Shown: positions 1 through 11,968, counted from the first letter of the stretch. The stretch: 64,000 nt of DNA from Pogostemon cablin (GCA_023678885.1 CM042966.1:28038028-28102027); one strand, 5' to 3'. Numbers and translations: made by a program. Notes: generated by a model from the letters alone, not told the origin.

Positions 1-109
1 GAACTTAAACCCGGAGAACACTCGGAGGTTCCAACCTTTCAGCGATAAGAAAATCAATTTACCCCCAATCACCGATGAGGATCCAAGATCCGAAGAGGAG
101 ACCAAAGTC

Positions 110-1436
110 GTAAAAATGGAACTGACAATTCGGATCTGGAACTATATATTGGGTCGCAGCTGAAGGAACCGCACATGACAGCTTTGATAGAATTTTTGAA
201 AGCCAACCTAGATGTATTCACCTGGGCACTAATGGACATACAAGGAATAGATCCCAAACACGCTTGCCATCAACTCAATGAGAATCCATCGTACCACCCA
301 ATCGAACAAAAGAAAAGAAAGTGCAGTCCGGAGAAATATGAGATCATCGAGATAGAGGTCAGAAAACTGCTAGCAAATAATCTTATAAGGGAAGCTCTAT
401 TCCCCTCATGGGTGGCTAACCTAGTTCTAGTCCAAAAGGTTAACAAATTCTGGAGACTCTGCATCGATTTCACTGATCTCAACAAAGTGTGCCCCAAGAA
501 CAGTTTTCTCCTTCCTCATGTTGATCAAATGGTGAACGCGACGGTGGCCATGAGCTGATGGCTTTATGGACGCATACTCAGGTTATCATCAAATCACCAT
601 GCACCCAGATGATGTAGAGAAGAAGACGTTCTACACCGTGAGAAATCTGCTATGCTGAGTAATGATGCCATTCGATTTAAAAAACGTGGGCGCTATCTAA
701 TAGAGGCTGATAAACAAGATGTTCCGAGAAGAGCTAGGCAAAACTATAGATGTATATGTGCATGATATGTTGGTCAAAAGTATAGCCATAGACGACCACA
801 TACACCACCTAGGTAGGGCGTTTTGCATCCTACGACATTACGGGATAAAACTAAACCCGAAAAAGTGCACATTCGGAGGGCAGCAGGAAAGTTCCTTGGC
901 TACATGGTGAGCAAAAGGGAAATAGAAGCAATTCTGGACAAAGTGAAAGCAATAAAAGATATGGAGCCTCCCAAGCAAGTTAAAGGAGTACAAAAGTTGG
1001 TAGGAAGGATTGTGTCCCTTAGCCGCTTTCTAACCAGAGCATCAGACAAGTGTAAACCTCTCCTAGACGTAATCAAAAAAAAAACTCGACTGGACGCCAG
1101 TGGCCCAGAAGGCTTTCAACGAACTAAAAGCTATCCTGGCTAACATGCAGACCCTCTCCACGACCAGGAGAAACCCTCGGTTTGTACTTAGCCACTTCAG
1201 AGTCGGTATTAAGTGCGGTCCTGGTCCGAACGGAGGGAAAACAGCAAGAACTAGTGTATTACATAAGCCAGATGCTCATGGATGCGGAACTCAAATACCT
1301 CACAGTCGAGAAACTCGCTTACACCCTGGTGATGAGCCCACGAAGACTGAGACCTTACTTCTTGGGACACCCAATTGAGGTAGTAACATCTTTCCCATTA
1401 AGGCAAGTGCTCTCAAAACTAGACTCGACAGGGTGA
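110..1436 (+). pseudogene. Tat retrotransposon reverse transcriptase and first RNase H (broken)
   Basis: The open part at 175-558 carries gypsy RT signatures: WxLCIDFTDLNKVCPK (usual RT fingers motif) after a segment with DIQGIDP and NNLIRE. The reading frame then breaks at about 558; the next conserved block (FMDAYSGYHQI) is in another frame near 566-600. The catalytic block at 719-910 reads YVHDMLVKS where active gypsy enzymes have YVDD, so a catalytic Asp is lost. Thumb and connection segments follow at 823-1143. 1182-1436 matches the gypsy RNase H (YYISQ, LKYLTVEKLA, FLGHPIEV). At least three frame changes separate these pieces. The gene is dead, and recognition of the family is firm. Confidence 0.85.
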
Positions 1437-1584
1437 CTGATGAAATAGGCCGTGGAATTAAGTCAATTTGATATCAAGTATGTCCCCGGACGGCCATTAA
1501 AGAACAAGCCTTAGCAGAATTCATAGTGGAGCTCACCATACCAACCTTGCCAAGAGAAGTGGTTACCAAACCTTTGCAGATGTC

Positions 1585-1930
1585 GTGATCACAGCCCCCA
1601 CTGGTGAGGTGTTTTATTCAGCCATCAGGTTCGGATTCCCCACAACCAACAATGAAGCCGAATACGAGGCTTTACTATCTGGCATGAGAAGGGCATTGAC
1701 AGTCGGGGCCAAAAGGGTGATGATCTTCAGTGATTCCGAGCTTATAGTCAATCAAATAAAGGGAGATTATGGGGCGAAAGATCAACAACTGGCGGGATAC
1801 CGGAAATTAGTCGCAAAGATGATCCCAGAGTTCGACCACATATACATCACACAAGTGCCCAGGCAGCGTAACACGTAAGCCGATGCGCTAGCTCGATTAT
1901 CAACTTCAGAAAATTTTGAGCAGTTGGGGA
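1585..1930 (+). pseudogene. second, archaeal-type RNase H of Tat element (one in-frame stop)
   Basis: The translation shows the RNase H core: NNEAEYEALLSGM (acidic residue of helix A), SDSELIVNQ (catalytic Asp) and, after an in-frame TAA at 1876-1878, ADALARL (final Asp region). A second RNase H downstream of the RT-linked one is an established hallmark of plant Tat elements, so this block fixes the lineage. The stop sits between the NT and ADAL residues of the last motif, removing the final catalytic Asp. Confidence 0.8.
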
Positions 1931-1967
1931 GCATTAGTGTGTTGAAGCAAGAAACCCGAGTGATAAG

Positions 1968-3140
1968 ATGATCTGGCAAATTGACGAAGAGAAAACATGG
2001 ATGACTCATATCAAGGTCTTCTTGGAAGAAGGAAAAAAGCCTGAGGATAAGCTAGAAGCCAAACGATTGCGACTCCGAGTGGCCAGATATACCTTGGTGA
2101 ACGGCATATTATACAAAAGGAGATACTCGATACCGCTGATGAGATGCCTGAACAAATAGGAAGCCACCAAGGTCCTCTCCGAAATATATGAGGATGTTTA
2201 CGAAAACAACTCAGGTGGACATGCTCTAGCCCAGAAAGTCATCAGGCAAGGGTATTACTGGCCCACCCTTAGGAAGGATGCAGTCGAATATGCTAGGGCA
2301 TGTAAGAGTTGCCAAATATACGCCACCATAATCAGAACCCCTCCACCGAGTTAATCACGATGGCTGCACCATGACCCTTCGCGAAATGGAGAATTGACTT
2401 AATTGGCCCATCCCCCCCAAGCAGAGGAGACGTGAAGTACGCAACAGTAGCAGTCGATTATTTTTCCAAGTAGACGAAGGTAGAGGCGTTAGAAACCATC
2501 GATGAAGCCAACATGATAGGGTTCATATGGAAGAACATCATCTGCCGCTTTGGAATACCTAACGCCATAGCAATCGAAAATAGGAAGCAATTCGAATGAG
2601 CACTACTCCAAAGATTTTGTGATGGGTTAGGAATCAAGAAGCTATTCTCATCACTGTATTACCCCAGTCAAACGGACAAGTGGAAATAGTAAATAAAGTG
2701 ATCAAGAATACTCTCAAGACAAGATTGGAGAACTTCAAGAAGAGTTGGGCCCCAAAGCTACCCGGAGTCATGTGGTCATACTGCACCACTGTTAGGACAT
2801 CAACAAGAGAAACTCCATTCTCCATAACATACGACACCGAAGCGGTCATCCCAGCAGAAGTGGCCCATCCGACTTTTCGAGTATCCCATCAAGAAGAAAA
2901 CCCCAATCTTGAAGCCTTAGAACTCAGTCTTGACTTGGTGGAGGAACTCTGACTACAAGCAGCAGAGAGGCACGCGATTTACAAATCCAAATTGGAAACC
3001 CATACAACAAGAAAGTCCATCGAAGGACCTTCGTAGCCGGAGATTTGGTAATAAGGAAAATATATCAGCAAGGTGGTGGTGTGTTTGGCGCAAATTGGGA
3101 AGGCCCATACTTAGTAAAAAGAAACCTGGGTAATGGAGCA
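1968..3140 (+). pseudogene. Tat retrotransposon integrase (broken)
   Basis: The N-terminal part (1968-2340) includes the zinc-binding pattern GGHALAQK ... YYWPTLRKD ... CKSCQ, preceded by an in-frame stop at 2157-2159. The catalytic core follows: FAKWRIDLIGP with the first Asp, then VAVDYFSK. The second-Asp motif is degraded to IENRKQF where TDNG-QF is usual. The third motif YPSQ/NGQVE at 2655-2690 needs a frame change to read. A conserved C-terminal stretch (WSYCTTVRTSTRETPFSITY) is open at 2680-2952, then the chromatin-side end trails off by about 3230. Several stops show it is inactive. Confidence 0.8.
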
Positions 3141-3446
3141 TATGAGCTCATTGAACTGGATGGTGAAGGCATCAAGCACCCATAGAATGCTCAGAACTTA
3201 AAGCATTTCTATGCTTAAAATGCACTTGGCCAAATTGCAACATGTACATATTGTAAAAAACGTGGTAAGGCCGTATGAGTGTAATCTCACGCAAAGGCCC
3301 ATAGTAAATAAAAGTGCGGGGATAAGACGCACACTGTACCATAATCAATAGAACTTTAAAACCCAAAACATGTTCAGAATATGCCATATGAAGGCTACAA
3401 AGTGTCCTACTAGGACATAACAATAGTCAAAATAAAGACATAAAAA

Positions 3447-5511
3447 CTAAGAAGGCCTACTAGTTCCCCCACCAGCACTACTCGGACCAGCACCATTACC
3501 ACCGCCACCACCAGAAAAGTCATGAAGGCTCCTCGTCCAAGACACATCTGCTTCCAGTTGAGCCACACGCTCACATTTGCACTCCAGTTCATGCTCAGCA
3601 AGATAACGAGCAGTCTCCAACTGATGAACTTGGCTCTCAGCCAGCCGAGCCCTCTCCCTGTAAGCCGTGGACCGAGCATTCACGGCAGAGATTAGCTGCT
3701 CGGCTACCATGGTCTGCCGAATCTCCGTAACAACTGGGAAGTCCTCAGCACGAGCGGAGGCCCCAGCGCTGAGGCCAACTCTAGGAAGAATGAGTTGTCC
3801 AGACTCAGTTAGGAGAAGAAAGCGGCATAAAAAAGTCAGAGCGTGACTAATGCTGACCAATGCAGCATTCCTAATCTCATGGGGCCCGGCGCTATAAAGC
3901 CAACGGGACAACACAGGGTTCCACAAATGGGTAGGAACGAAGCTGACCTCCAAAACCCTCAGCTCTGTCTCAATAGCCGTCCGAGCCTCACCCATGCTCC
4001 GCAGTCGCAACAGCTCTTCCAAGGCGACCAGAGGTACTCCGCCACCGACACTACCTCTCACGGTGCGCGTACCCTCCTCCATACGGAAAGATCGGAGATG
4101 GACCCCACCGCCACTGCTATTCCTTCCGGCGCCTGAATCGCCTTCTGTGTGAGGAGGCCAATGCTGACTCGTACTAGGCTAATCTTGAACTGGGTTAATT
4201 CATACTACAGAAGCACGGCCGGGATGAAAGACAGATTCAAAAGCATCATTGTCCCGCGCTTCTACCTCTTCCATTGGCGCTTTCTCCTTATCCAACTGCC
4301 GGGCATGATTCACCTCGTCATCCTCGGAGGGGCCTCTATCCGCAAGTCCCACCCCACTTTGGGTTCCATCCAGTCCGACTCACTCGGTTTCATTAGCATT
4401 GACGGCAATCACACCGCGAAGTCTGGATCAACTCCTGACTGCTACGGAGGTATTCTCGGCCGCTACAGAACTTGGACCGGTTTCCTGACGTGGCCCTCGA
4501 GGCGCATGGGGATACACGACGTGATTAAAAAAATACTCATCAAGAGCAGCGTCCCAAGAAGTGAAATTATCACTTACCCTTCCTACAAAGCTTACCGAAT
4601 GAGCCCTAGAGGGATCTTGAAATAGGCTAGCATCCAAAAGGCGCTTATCAGTCAGAAGTGGAGAAACGTCACGAGGAAGAAACATCTAATTGATCACGTC
4701 AAAGGCCTAACGAAAACCCAGGGACAGCTCCTCATTGGCCGGACGAACCAGGGCTGCCAACAGATTAGAAATCCAAAATAAAACCAAGAATCACAAGAGA
4801 TAGACGAAAATCCAACAGTTCAACAAATTTAACGGTTCAACAAATTTAAAAAGAAAAAGACTCATGAGATTCAGGAGTTCGGAAGGCGCAAGGGACAGGT
4901 AGATAATTCCCAAGACGATCACAACATTCAAATTCGTAAACCCAGAACCATTGACGCTTTCAATGTTGGCCGCGATAGAGTTCCGATTGAAAATAGGACA
5001 AACGCCTCATTGCACTTGAAAATAGTAATGACCTTGGCAATCGGGATCACGAACGAAGCGATACACATAATCAATATCTCTGGCGGTGGGAGAAGTGCAT
5101 CCGCTCTCATGAAGAAGCACTAAGAGACCAATTAAATTAGCCGTGGCCGAAGTTATTATCTGCATAGGAGACAAACCCCAATTTATCAACACCCGGCCAA
5201 TGGTATGGGCTAACAAAAGTCGTACGCCCGCAGCAAACATTCCCATATTAAAAGCGGCAATGATCAGGCTTGCCTCCCCAAGGCCACTCGCGATGAGCAG
5301 ATGTCACAAAACCTATTCCAGGATAACTGTATAGATTAAAAGCGCTATCCACATCCTCCTCCCGCATGCTGGTAGTGTGGCCCCTCAATGTGGAGTTGGT
5401 CATGGCGCGACCACGACCAGACGGACGGCTAAGACTACCGGCTCTGTAGAATCCTCCAAATTCACAAACGAGGTGGAGGCCCGACCTTCCGTCTTGGGCA
5501 CCACTCGGCAT
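3447..5511 (-). pseudogene. antisense gene A of Tat element, putative gypsy-type Transposase_28 protein (broken)
   Basis: Read on the minus strand, opposite to pol. Open pieces lie at 5511-5248 (ends EDVDSAFNLYSYPGIGF...), 5246-5007 (MGMFAAGVRLLLAHTIGRVL, INWGLSPMQI, GLLVLLHESGC, GHYYF), 4685-4428 and 4082-3447. The second piece matches the pattern of plant proteins with the putative gypsy-type transposon domain (Pfam Transposase_28). The last piece (211 codons) has a Glu/Arg/Leu-rich helix (MVAEQLISAVN, RLAESQVHQLE, LAEHELECKCERVAQLE), likely coiled coil, and a Gly/Ser tail. A TATA-like box lies upstream at 5861-5855. Frame changes between the pieces suggest decay, though unrecognised introns are possible. 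Function of such proteins is unknown. Confidence 0.6.
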
Positions 5512-5854
5512 CGTGATGACCCTTTCCCAAGGGGTGTAGATTTATGGGGAAGCTTATGACGAGGCGGTGGAGGAACTGAACGACGACCACTGTGGGTTAC
5601 GGGAGGAGCCCTAACATCACTGGCCTCCTCGTCTTACTTCTCAGAACTGAGGAATTCCTGGGAAGACCTCGAGTCCACGGCCAAGAGTGGAAGGAGAAAA
5701 CCACCAAAAAACAGAAGAACAAACACAAGTGCCTTGTAAGAGAAAACAATAGCCATGGCAGAAGATTTTTGCAAAAACAATTGAAGAAAAATAAAGTTGC
5801 AGAGGGAGCAAGAAGAAAGTAAGCATAGCGTTGTCATTTGCATGGTCAATCCCC

Positions 5855-5861
5855 TTTTATA
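5855..5861 (-). promoter_or_regulatory. TATA box for antisense gene A
   Basis: The minus strand reads CTTCTATAAAAGGGG here, a near-consensus TATA box. It lies about 340 bp before the first conserved coding piece of antisense gene A, which leaves room for a 5' leader. No transcript evidence is available. Confidence 0.45.
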
Positions 5862-6500
5862 GAAGGAGAAGGGGAACGGGGGATAACTGTTCCCCTCAGA
5901 ATTTGAAGCAGTCACACAAAGATGGAACGAGAACCTTCGGATCATTACACGTGGCTGCAATTGAGCAGGAAGATGTGAGGGGAATGACAACTGATGTGAC
6001 AGTTCAAGAAAAGATGGCGGCAGGAATATCAGGAGATCAAATGCATTAAATGCGCAATTAATGCGTGTCAGAAACAACTATTTAATTCAATCATTGCTAT
6101 GAAGAACAAAAATAATAACTAAGTAAAAAATTTTAAACAGAAAGTAAAGAGTACAAGAACCTTTGTCCTAGAAGCTAAGCCCCCCCTGAAGGGCCAATTG
6201 GGGCGGGAGCCGGATGAGAAGGATCCACCCCGGAAGTCGACGCCATGGATGTCTGGGAGGCGGCCAGACTTGTGAAGCCTGGCGTGGGAAAAAAGTCAAA
6301 CACATACCCCAGCGGAGCGAGATTCATCTCCTGCGATTCCCAATCAATACCAGCCGGCAGCGTCGAGGCGGCTATCTAAGCATGCAGCATCCGATAAAAA
6401 TTCTCCAAAAGACCGGTAGCCCCGATCCAATTTGCTAATCTCGCAGAGTGCGCTAGAGCCTTACCAAACCCGACTATGCCAGCCACCTTCCTCTTAGAGT

Positions 6501-8462
6501 TTACTTGTTAGTCAGAGCATTCACTTCGGCTTCCTTTGCCCCTAACTCTCGCTGACGCTCGGACAACTGCCTCTTAGCCTCACCCAGCTCCTGGGCAAGC
6601 CGCTCACCTCTCTCCTCTGTCTCCTTCTGAGCCTCCTCGGCAGCCCTCAACGAAGCCTCACAGGGAAGCAGTCTCTCCTCGGCCAACTTCAACTCTCTAT
6701 TGATGGCCTCAAGTGCGTCTTCCAAGGCTCTGCATTGATGAGCCGCCTCCTCTTGAGCTGACGCAAAATCCTCCCAGTGTCTTCGTTTCGCCTCCTTCAT
6801 CTCTTGCTTTACCTGGGTTAACTCTACTTCATGACGATGGCAGAGAGCAGCTGACTGAGCTATCTCCTGACCTTGGCGGGCTAAGATAATCGACGTCTGA
6901 CTCAAGTAGCTCAGAGCCCATGACTGATACCCGATCGCCGCATGAATAAGATCGTCAGACTTTATAGCCCCGATGGTATCACTCTCCTCATGGGTAAAAC
7001 TAGTAGGGACTGCCTCCATAGCTATTTGCATAAAGGTGGGTAGATTCGAGTGAGTGAAATTGTACAAGTTCGACCCATAGAGGCTGCGGAGTACCGGTGG
7101 AAATGGGCGGACATTTGGAGAGGAGGCGCTGATCTGGAATCCCAAATAAGGGGTCTCGGTCGAAGGGACCCCCCGAAGCGGCCCCACTAGTAAAGAGACC
7201 AAAGCTCTCTGCCCGAGCCCTCTTACTCGAGAGCTCGAAAGGACCGCTACCAGAAAGTGCTCAGTTACCCAAGATGACTCAACCCGGTCCTCCAGGCTGA
7301 CGTTGTACCAGACGGACGACTGAGGATGAACCACCCGAATCAGGCAGAAGGTAGTCCTCCTCCTATTTTCCTTCACGCTTGACAGCCACATAGCTGAACC
7401 CCTCATGACCGAGAGGATCAAGAACCCATTTATCTGCGTCTGGCCGGACGACCTCCCCAGCGGCATGAGTGTCCATCTCAGTACCTAGCATAAGAACACC
7501 CTCCGGTGGGGCTTGGCTCCATGGGCGAAGCATTGTCCACTTCTATTATTTCCGCCAAGGGACTCGGGTCGACAGTCCCCAAACCGAGCGGGATAGACGA
7601 CCCACCTGACACCACCACTACCCCAACTGGAATATCCAGAACAATGGTTGGGCCCACGACAACTCGGAGCTCATCTCGGCATGAGCAGCCACAGTCACCG
7701 CCGATGGAGGTACGGGTGCTTTCGGATCCATCATGAGACCATACTTGATCAAAAGCTCATCAGTGATTATGTATGTGCTCCTCTCATGCGGACTCAATTT
7801 TTTGATAATGTCCATAAGCTCCATAAATCTCTTGGAAAGATGGGACCCCACACACTTATCTTTATCTACAAATAAGACCAAAATAAAAATTCAATCGACA
7901 AGCCACAAAGTGGAGATAGAGTCAGAATAGAAAACATATATTGTAGGGACCAGACCCTCACGCGTATAAAGAAGCTGAAAGACAGAGGAAACCCTAATCT
8001 GTGCCGGCTTCTATTGCCCAGCCGCCCAATCATCGTTGCCTAGACATTTGGGGTCAATTGGGCCAGTGCTAGGTTCCAGTAATCGAGTAGGCGGCTCAAA
8101 CAAGGATGAAGAGGCAGACGAAACCCTAGCTTCAATATTGAGTCATTGACTGCTACGCGCCCTTAAGTCGGCTTGCTCACCCGGTCACCGGTGACGGGTT
8201 TGACGAACTCTATCCCCCATGTTGTGTATTTCGAGGCCAACTCTTCAAATTGGGCAAGAGGAATCGAGCTGTCTTGGAAATGGGCTTTCATCTCATTATG
8301 AACCCCGTCATGCGATGCGATTCGGACCCGAATATTCGCCGGATCAGGCATGTCATCCATCGTCGCAAGCGAAGATGGCAGAGAACGAGACACAGTTAGG
8401 AGGCGCTGCAAAGAGGAGAAAACTTCGTTCTCCCCGCACAGCTCTTGGTATGCCCTCTCCAA
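6501..8462 (-). pseudogene. antisense gene B of Tat element, second Transposase_28-type coiled-coil protein (broken)
   Basis: Minus strand. The first open piece is 8462-8163 (MERAYQELCGE..., IPLAQFEELASKY). After a stop the same frame continues with GFRLPLHP...LLDYWN...QLTPNV at about 8140-8030, the hallmark of the putative gypsy-type transposon domain; an in-frame TAG replaces the usual Trp. 7881-7618 holds RSTYIITDELLIKYG. The largest piece, 7466-6501 (321 codons), has a weak N-terminal match and a long C-terminal heptad-rich coiled coil (about residues 180-320, e.g. HRHEVELTQVKQEMKEAKRR, AQELGEAKRQLSERQRE). It resembles gene A in plan (domain, then coiled coil), so it is probably a duplicate. 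No molecular function is known. Confidence 0.6.
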
Positions 8463-8640
8463 AGACTTCGAAACCCCTCTCCCCGCCGCTCACCGTTCGT
8501 CTCAAACCCGATCGAAGGCCCGAACAATCGCTTGGTTTCATACAATTATTCGACGGAAGAGAGAAAGACTACAAGAAAATTTTAAATGAGGGGATTGAGA
8601 AGATAGAGAAAGCGTGAAAATTAGGAGGCGAGGCGGCATC

Positions 8641-8648
8641 CTTATATA
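8641..8648 (-). promoter_or_regulatory. TATA box for antisense gene B
   Basis: The minus strand reads CCAATATATAAGGATG, a strong TATA box, 179 bp before the first ATG of antisense gene B. Its placement mirrors that of the box before gene A. Confidence 0.45.
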
Positions 8649-8895
8649 TTGGCTCATCCTCCCCCCAACCGACGCGACTCTGATAGAATAGTAATAAAGG
8701 TGGGATGCTTCCTTCAATCAACGCAATGATTAAACGGCGCCTCAAAAATTCAGCCTGGATCCTAAAACGTCACACTGGAATTTTCTCAAAATGTCACGTC
8801 GCGTCAGAAAATTTAAAATTCAAACTTGGAAATCAAGACACACGCGCTAATTAAGAAGACTCTGCCTCCACTCGTCCTACCATCGTGACGACGAA

Positions 8896-8908
8896 GCCTG
8901 GGGGCTAA
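8896..8908 (+). other. polypurine tract of Tat element
   Basis: GCCTGGGGGCTAA lies immediately before the LTR start (TGTAGTAGGG). A G-rich tract of this form before the 3' LTR is typical for Tat-type gypsy elements and primes plus-strand synthesis. Confidence 0.7.
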
Positions 8909-9478
8909 TGTAGTAGGGCCCAGTGGATTTGACCTCCAAAAATAAAATGTGTTGTGTATAATTGGGCCCAGTGGAGACATGCTCTATTTGACATTATCAG
9001 GCCCAATATCGCCTATTCCCAACAGAAGGGAGGCCGATCACGTTCACTCCACTCTCTTGGCCGAGATGAGTCCTTCGACTACCCCACTTGGCCACTTGTG
9101 TCATCTAGCTTGGAAGCTATTCAGACATCCTCTAGAATTCGGACATAGGGGATATCCTAAAACAGATTGTAAAAAATAGCAGCATGAGTCTATAACATTT
9201 AATGTCTACAGTGTCTGCATTTATTGTGATATGACTTGACAATATATCCAAAAATTTGGATGACGTATGGCCACCCAATATATAGGGCATGCCCCTAATG
9301 AATACAACAGATAACATTCACCTCCAAAAGGCACAAAATCGTGGAGGGAACCGATAAGTATTCTTTCTCTCTCTCTCTCCTAAACCACCATGTTAGATTA
9401 GTTCGGATTACCCCCCAATCATACTTAAACAGCCACATCATTCCATCATTGACGGAGGGTAAAATCCAACTATCTACA
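8909..9478 (+). repeat. 3' LTR of Tat element, 570 bp
   Basis: Starts TGTAG right after the polypurine tract and is closed at the best matching inverse end, CTACA, at 9474-9478. A TATA-like sequence (CAATATATAGGGC) near 9278-9284 and a CT-rich leader at 9361-9377 fit a U3-R-U5 layout. GGGCCCAGTGG occurs twice near the start. The 3' boundary is inferred from the TGTAG/CTACA pair because no second LTR is in view. Confidence 0.65.
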
Positions 9479-9547
9479 TAGTATGTATCTAATAGTAATA
9501 TTAGCTTATATTTTGTACCTATAGTTATAATCCATTAAAAAATATGA

Positions 9548-9792
9548 TTAATTGCAAAAAAAAACTACAAACTTTACTTCTATTACAAATTAATCCCCCA
9601 CTTTTGAGAAATTGCAACAAAAACCACAATCTTTAAGTATTGTTGTAAAAAAATCCAATTTGTGACTAATAGTAGGATTTTTTTGGGTTTTTTTTGCAAC
9701 AAAATTTAAAGGTTGTGATTTTTTTTGCAATTTCTCAAAAGTGAGGATTAATTTGCAATAGGAGAAAAGTTTGTGGCTTTTTGTACAATTAA
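9548..9792. repeat. foldback (MITE-like) element, ~245 bp
   Basis: The left arm (9548-9640) and right arm (9700-9792) are near-perfect inverted copies: TTAATTGCAAAAA... TTGAGAAATTGCAAC on the left mirrors GCAATTTCTCAA ... TACAATTAA on the right. A short spacer joins them. No coding capacity. Family not identified. Confidence 0.75.
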
Positions 9793-10049
9793 CCCAAAAA
9801 AATATTATCCTCAAAAAATGAATTTTCATAAATTGTGTAACAAATACTTCTCTATTTTTGCTTTAAGGTTTACTACGTTTTACATTTTGGTTTCTTCTAA
9901 GTTAAGATTTACATTTTCTTTTGTTGCCAAATTGAGCCCACACAAAATAATTAATTATTTCATATAGGGCTCACACACAATACTAATACAACTGCCCACT
10001 TCACATTAAATATTATTTCTCTCATCTTACTACACATTAAAATACTATA

Positions 10050-11239
10050 CTTCCTCCGTCCCACAGCAAGGGTCTCTTTTTTTCATTTTGGTCGTCCCAC
10101 CCAAAGGGTCATCTTTTCTTTTTTTAAACACATGAGACCCACTCATCCCCTCTAATACAATAAAAACATGGGGCTCATACTCCCACTAATACAATTATCC
10201 ACTACACATTAAATAATAATACGGGGACGGCTATTTGCACCCCCAATTTTACTAAACATACCCCGTAAATATATAAAATTATAATATCCTTCTTTGTTAA
10301 GACATAAATACCCTTACACAAATTATTATTCTTTTCCTCAATTTCTATACATACCCCATAAAATTTTCTATACATACCCCAATTTTATAACTATACACCC
10401 TATAATTCTCCGTCATCATCGTAATCCAGAAGATGGCGATCAAAACTTGGAATTTTCATTCTTTATTTGAAGAAGATTTGTCATTCTTTATTTGAAGAAG
10501 ATTTGATTTGATCGAATATTTCATACTCTACAATCTTGTCCTAAAAAAAAATCTCTTCCATTGCTGAAACTGCATGTCTTTCATCCATGGTGCAAAGAAA
10601 ATCACCCACCCTCCAACCTCCTAAAACTTAAGCCTTGTTTCAACAGCAGGAGTTTGCCAGGAGATGAAGAAAAAGAAAAAATTCAACAGCAACTGGTATG
10701 AAATGGGATGTTGTACATGACTGATTAGTAATTATTTAATTCATTCGGGAGCCTTCATAATTAAACTGGTTTAAACTGAAACCCTATTTCCAACGCAAGC
10801 GAAGGTTGTAGCGGATGATGAGAAGAATATTTTCTTCATTAAAATCTAGATCAACAAGGATGAAGATGGAGATCTAAAACAGCAAGTTTCGAAGATCCTA
10901 TTATATGCAACAATTTATAATGATTTTAATGTGCTCTTCGTTATGAATACGAGTTGATGATGGATGATGGCTACACATGCATGTCGGAAGGGGTTGGATA
11001 GAACCAGAAGTTGTGTTTGAAGATTAATCTGATATGGATTTATTGGGAGAAAATTAAAGGATAAAATGGTCTAAAATGGGGCGTGTTTTGTGATTTATAT
11101 ATGTATTTTTTATTTTAATGGTGTACATTTAGTAATCGGGATACGTTCAGCAGAATTGGAGTGCGAATAGTCGCACCCTAATAATATTTCTTATCCACGT
11201 GCTAAAAAGTAAAAACTACCTTGTCGTGGGACGAGAAAG
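10050..11239. repeat. Stowaway-type MITE interrupted by another element
   Basis: Ends CTTCCTCCGTCCCAC (left) and GTGGGACGAGAAAG (right) are inverted and flanked by TA. Without the insertion at about 10221-11179 the element would be about 230 bp, normal for the family. Confidence 0.7.
10221..11179. mobile_element. inserted inverted-repeat DNA element, ~0.96 kb
   Basis: The first and last ~50 bp are imperfect inverted repeats (GGCTATTTGCACCCCCAATT at the left against AATTGGAGTGCGAATAGTCG at the right). TAATAAT occurs on both sides and may be the target duplication, though it is low complexity. No long ORF is inside, so it is non-autonomous. Superfamily not assigned. Confidence 0.6.
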
Positions 11240-11761
11240 TATGTTTTAATTTATGTGTAAAAGTAAATGTTAACTAGGGGCATACGAAGATGAAAATGAA
11301 CACTAATTATACCTTGATCAAAATAAAGGTTAAACTTAAATGTTAAATGTGGGTTGGTGAGTGTATTAATTTGATACAATATGTCCAAAAATAACCTCAA
11401 ATGGAAACCCACAATTTGCTTTGTGCCTGTGTTTGGGTGTAGTGGCACCAGTAGGCGGTACAGAATAGGATGATAGAAAAAGATACAAGTCATTCATGCA
11501 GCCCCTCATGCCACATCTTTCTGTGGGCCCATCACATCACATAATAAACTAACTATAAAAATTAAAAATTAAAATAAAATTGGAAAATCATGAGTCCACC
11601 CATATGTTTACTACCCACCCCATCCACCCACCCCTCAAAACACATACTCACACACTAGGAGTTGTCAACAAGCATCTTCACCACACACACACATATGCGT
11701 GTTACTGTGTGTGTATATAATTATATGCACACACGCTCATGTCACACTTCTGGTCCTCATC

Positions 11762-11775
11762 TATATAAATATATA
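11762..11775 (+). promoter_or_regulatory. probable core promoter (TATA) of the EAR-motif gene
   Basis: CTATATAAATATATATAT lies about 200 bp before the ATG at 11969 and is followed by a CT-rich leader (11890-11940), a common pattern in plant 5' leaders. Alternative TATA-like runs are close by, so the exact box is uncertain. Confidence 0.4.
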
Positions 11776-11968
11776 TATCATCATTTATTATTTGTATATA
11801 TAATTTATTTCAAAGTAATATATAACTCTCCTCCAGATTTTCTTTGCCACCACCATTCCATTTTTTTCCATTCTTACTTTTCATATAACCCCCTCTCTCT
11901 CCCTCTCTCTCTCTCCTAACTTCCTCTCATTCTCTCTCTAAAAGAAAGAATCTTATAACGGAATAGGC

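Larger units (their letters stand above)
1..9478 (+). mobile_element. Ty3/gypsy Tat-lineage LTR retrotransposon, 5' end outside window, decayed
   Basis: From left to right on the + strand there are remnants of reverse transcriptase, RNase H, a second RNase H, integrase, a 5.7-kb non-pol tail, a polypurine tract and a 3' LTR. The order RT-RNH-second RNH-IN followed by a long tail with antisense ORFs is known for the Tat (Ogre/Retand/Grande-like) lineage. The gag, protease and 5' LTR lie before the window. Stop codons and frame changes are spread through pol, so this copy cannot encode its own enzymes. The element ends where the LTR ends at about 9478. The 5-bp target duplication cannot be tested because the left end is not present. 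Confidence 0.85.

Noticed and set aside
5634..6077. 147-codon minus-strand ORF upstream of antisense gene A
   Set aside because: It spans the TATA box and leader region, is hydrophobic without a family match, and is probably not translated.
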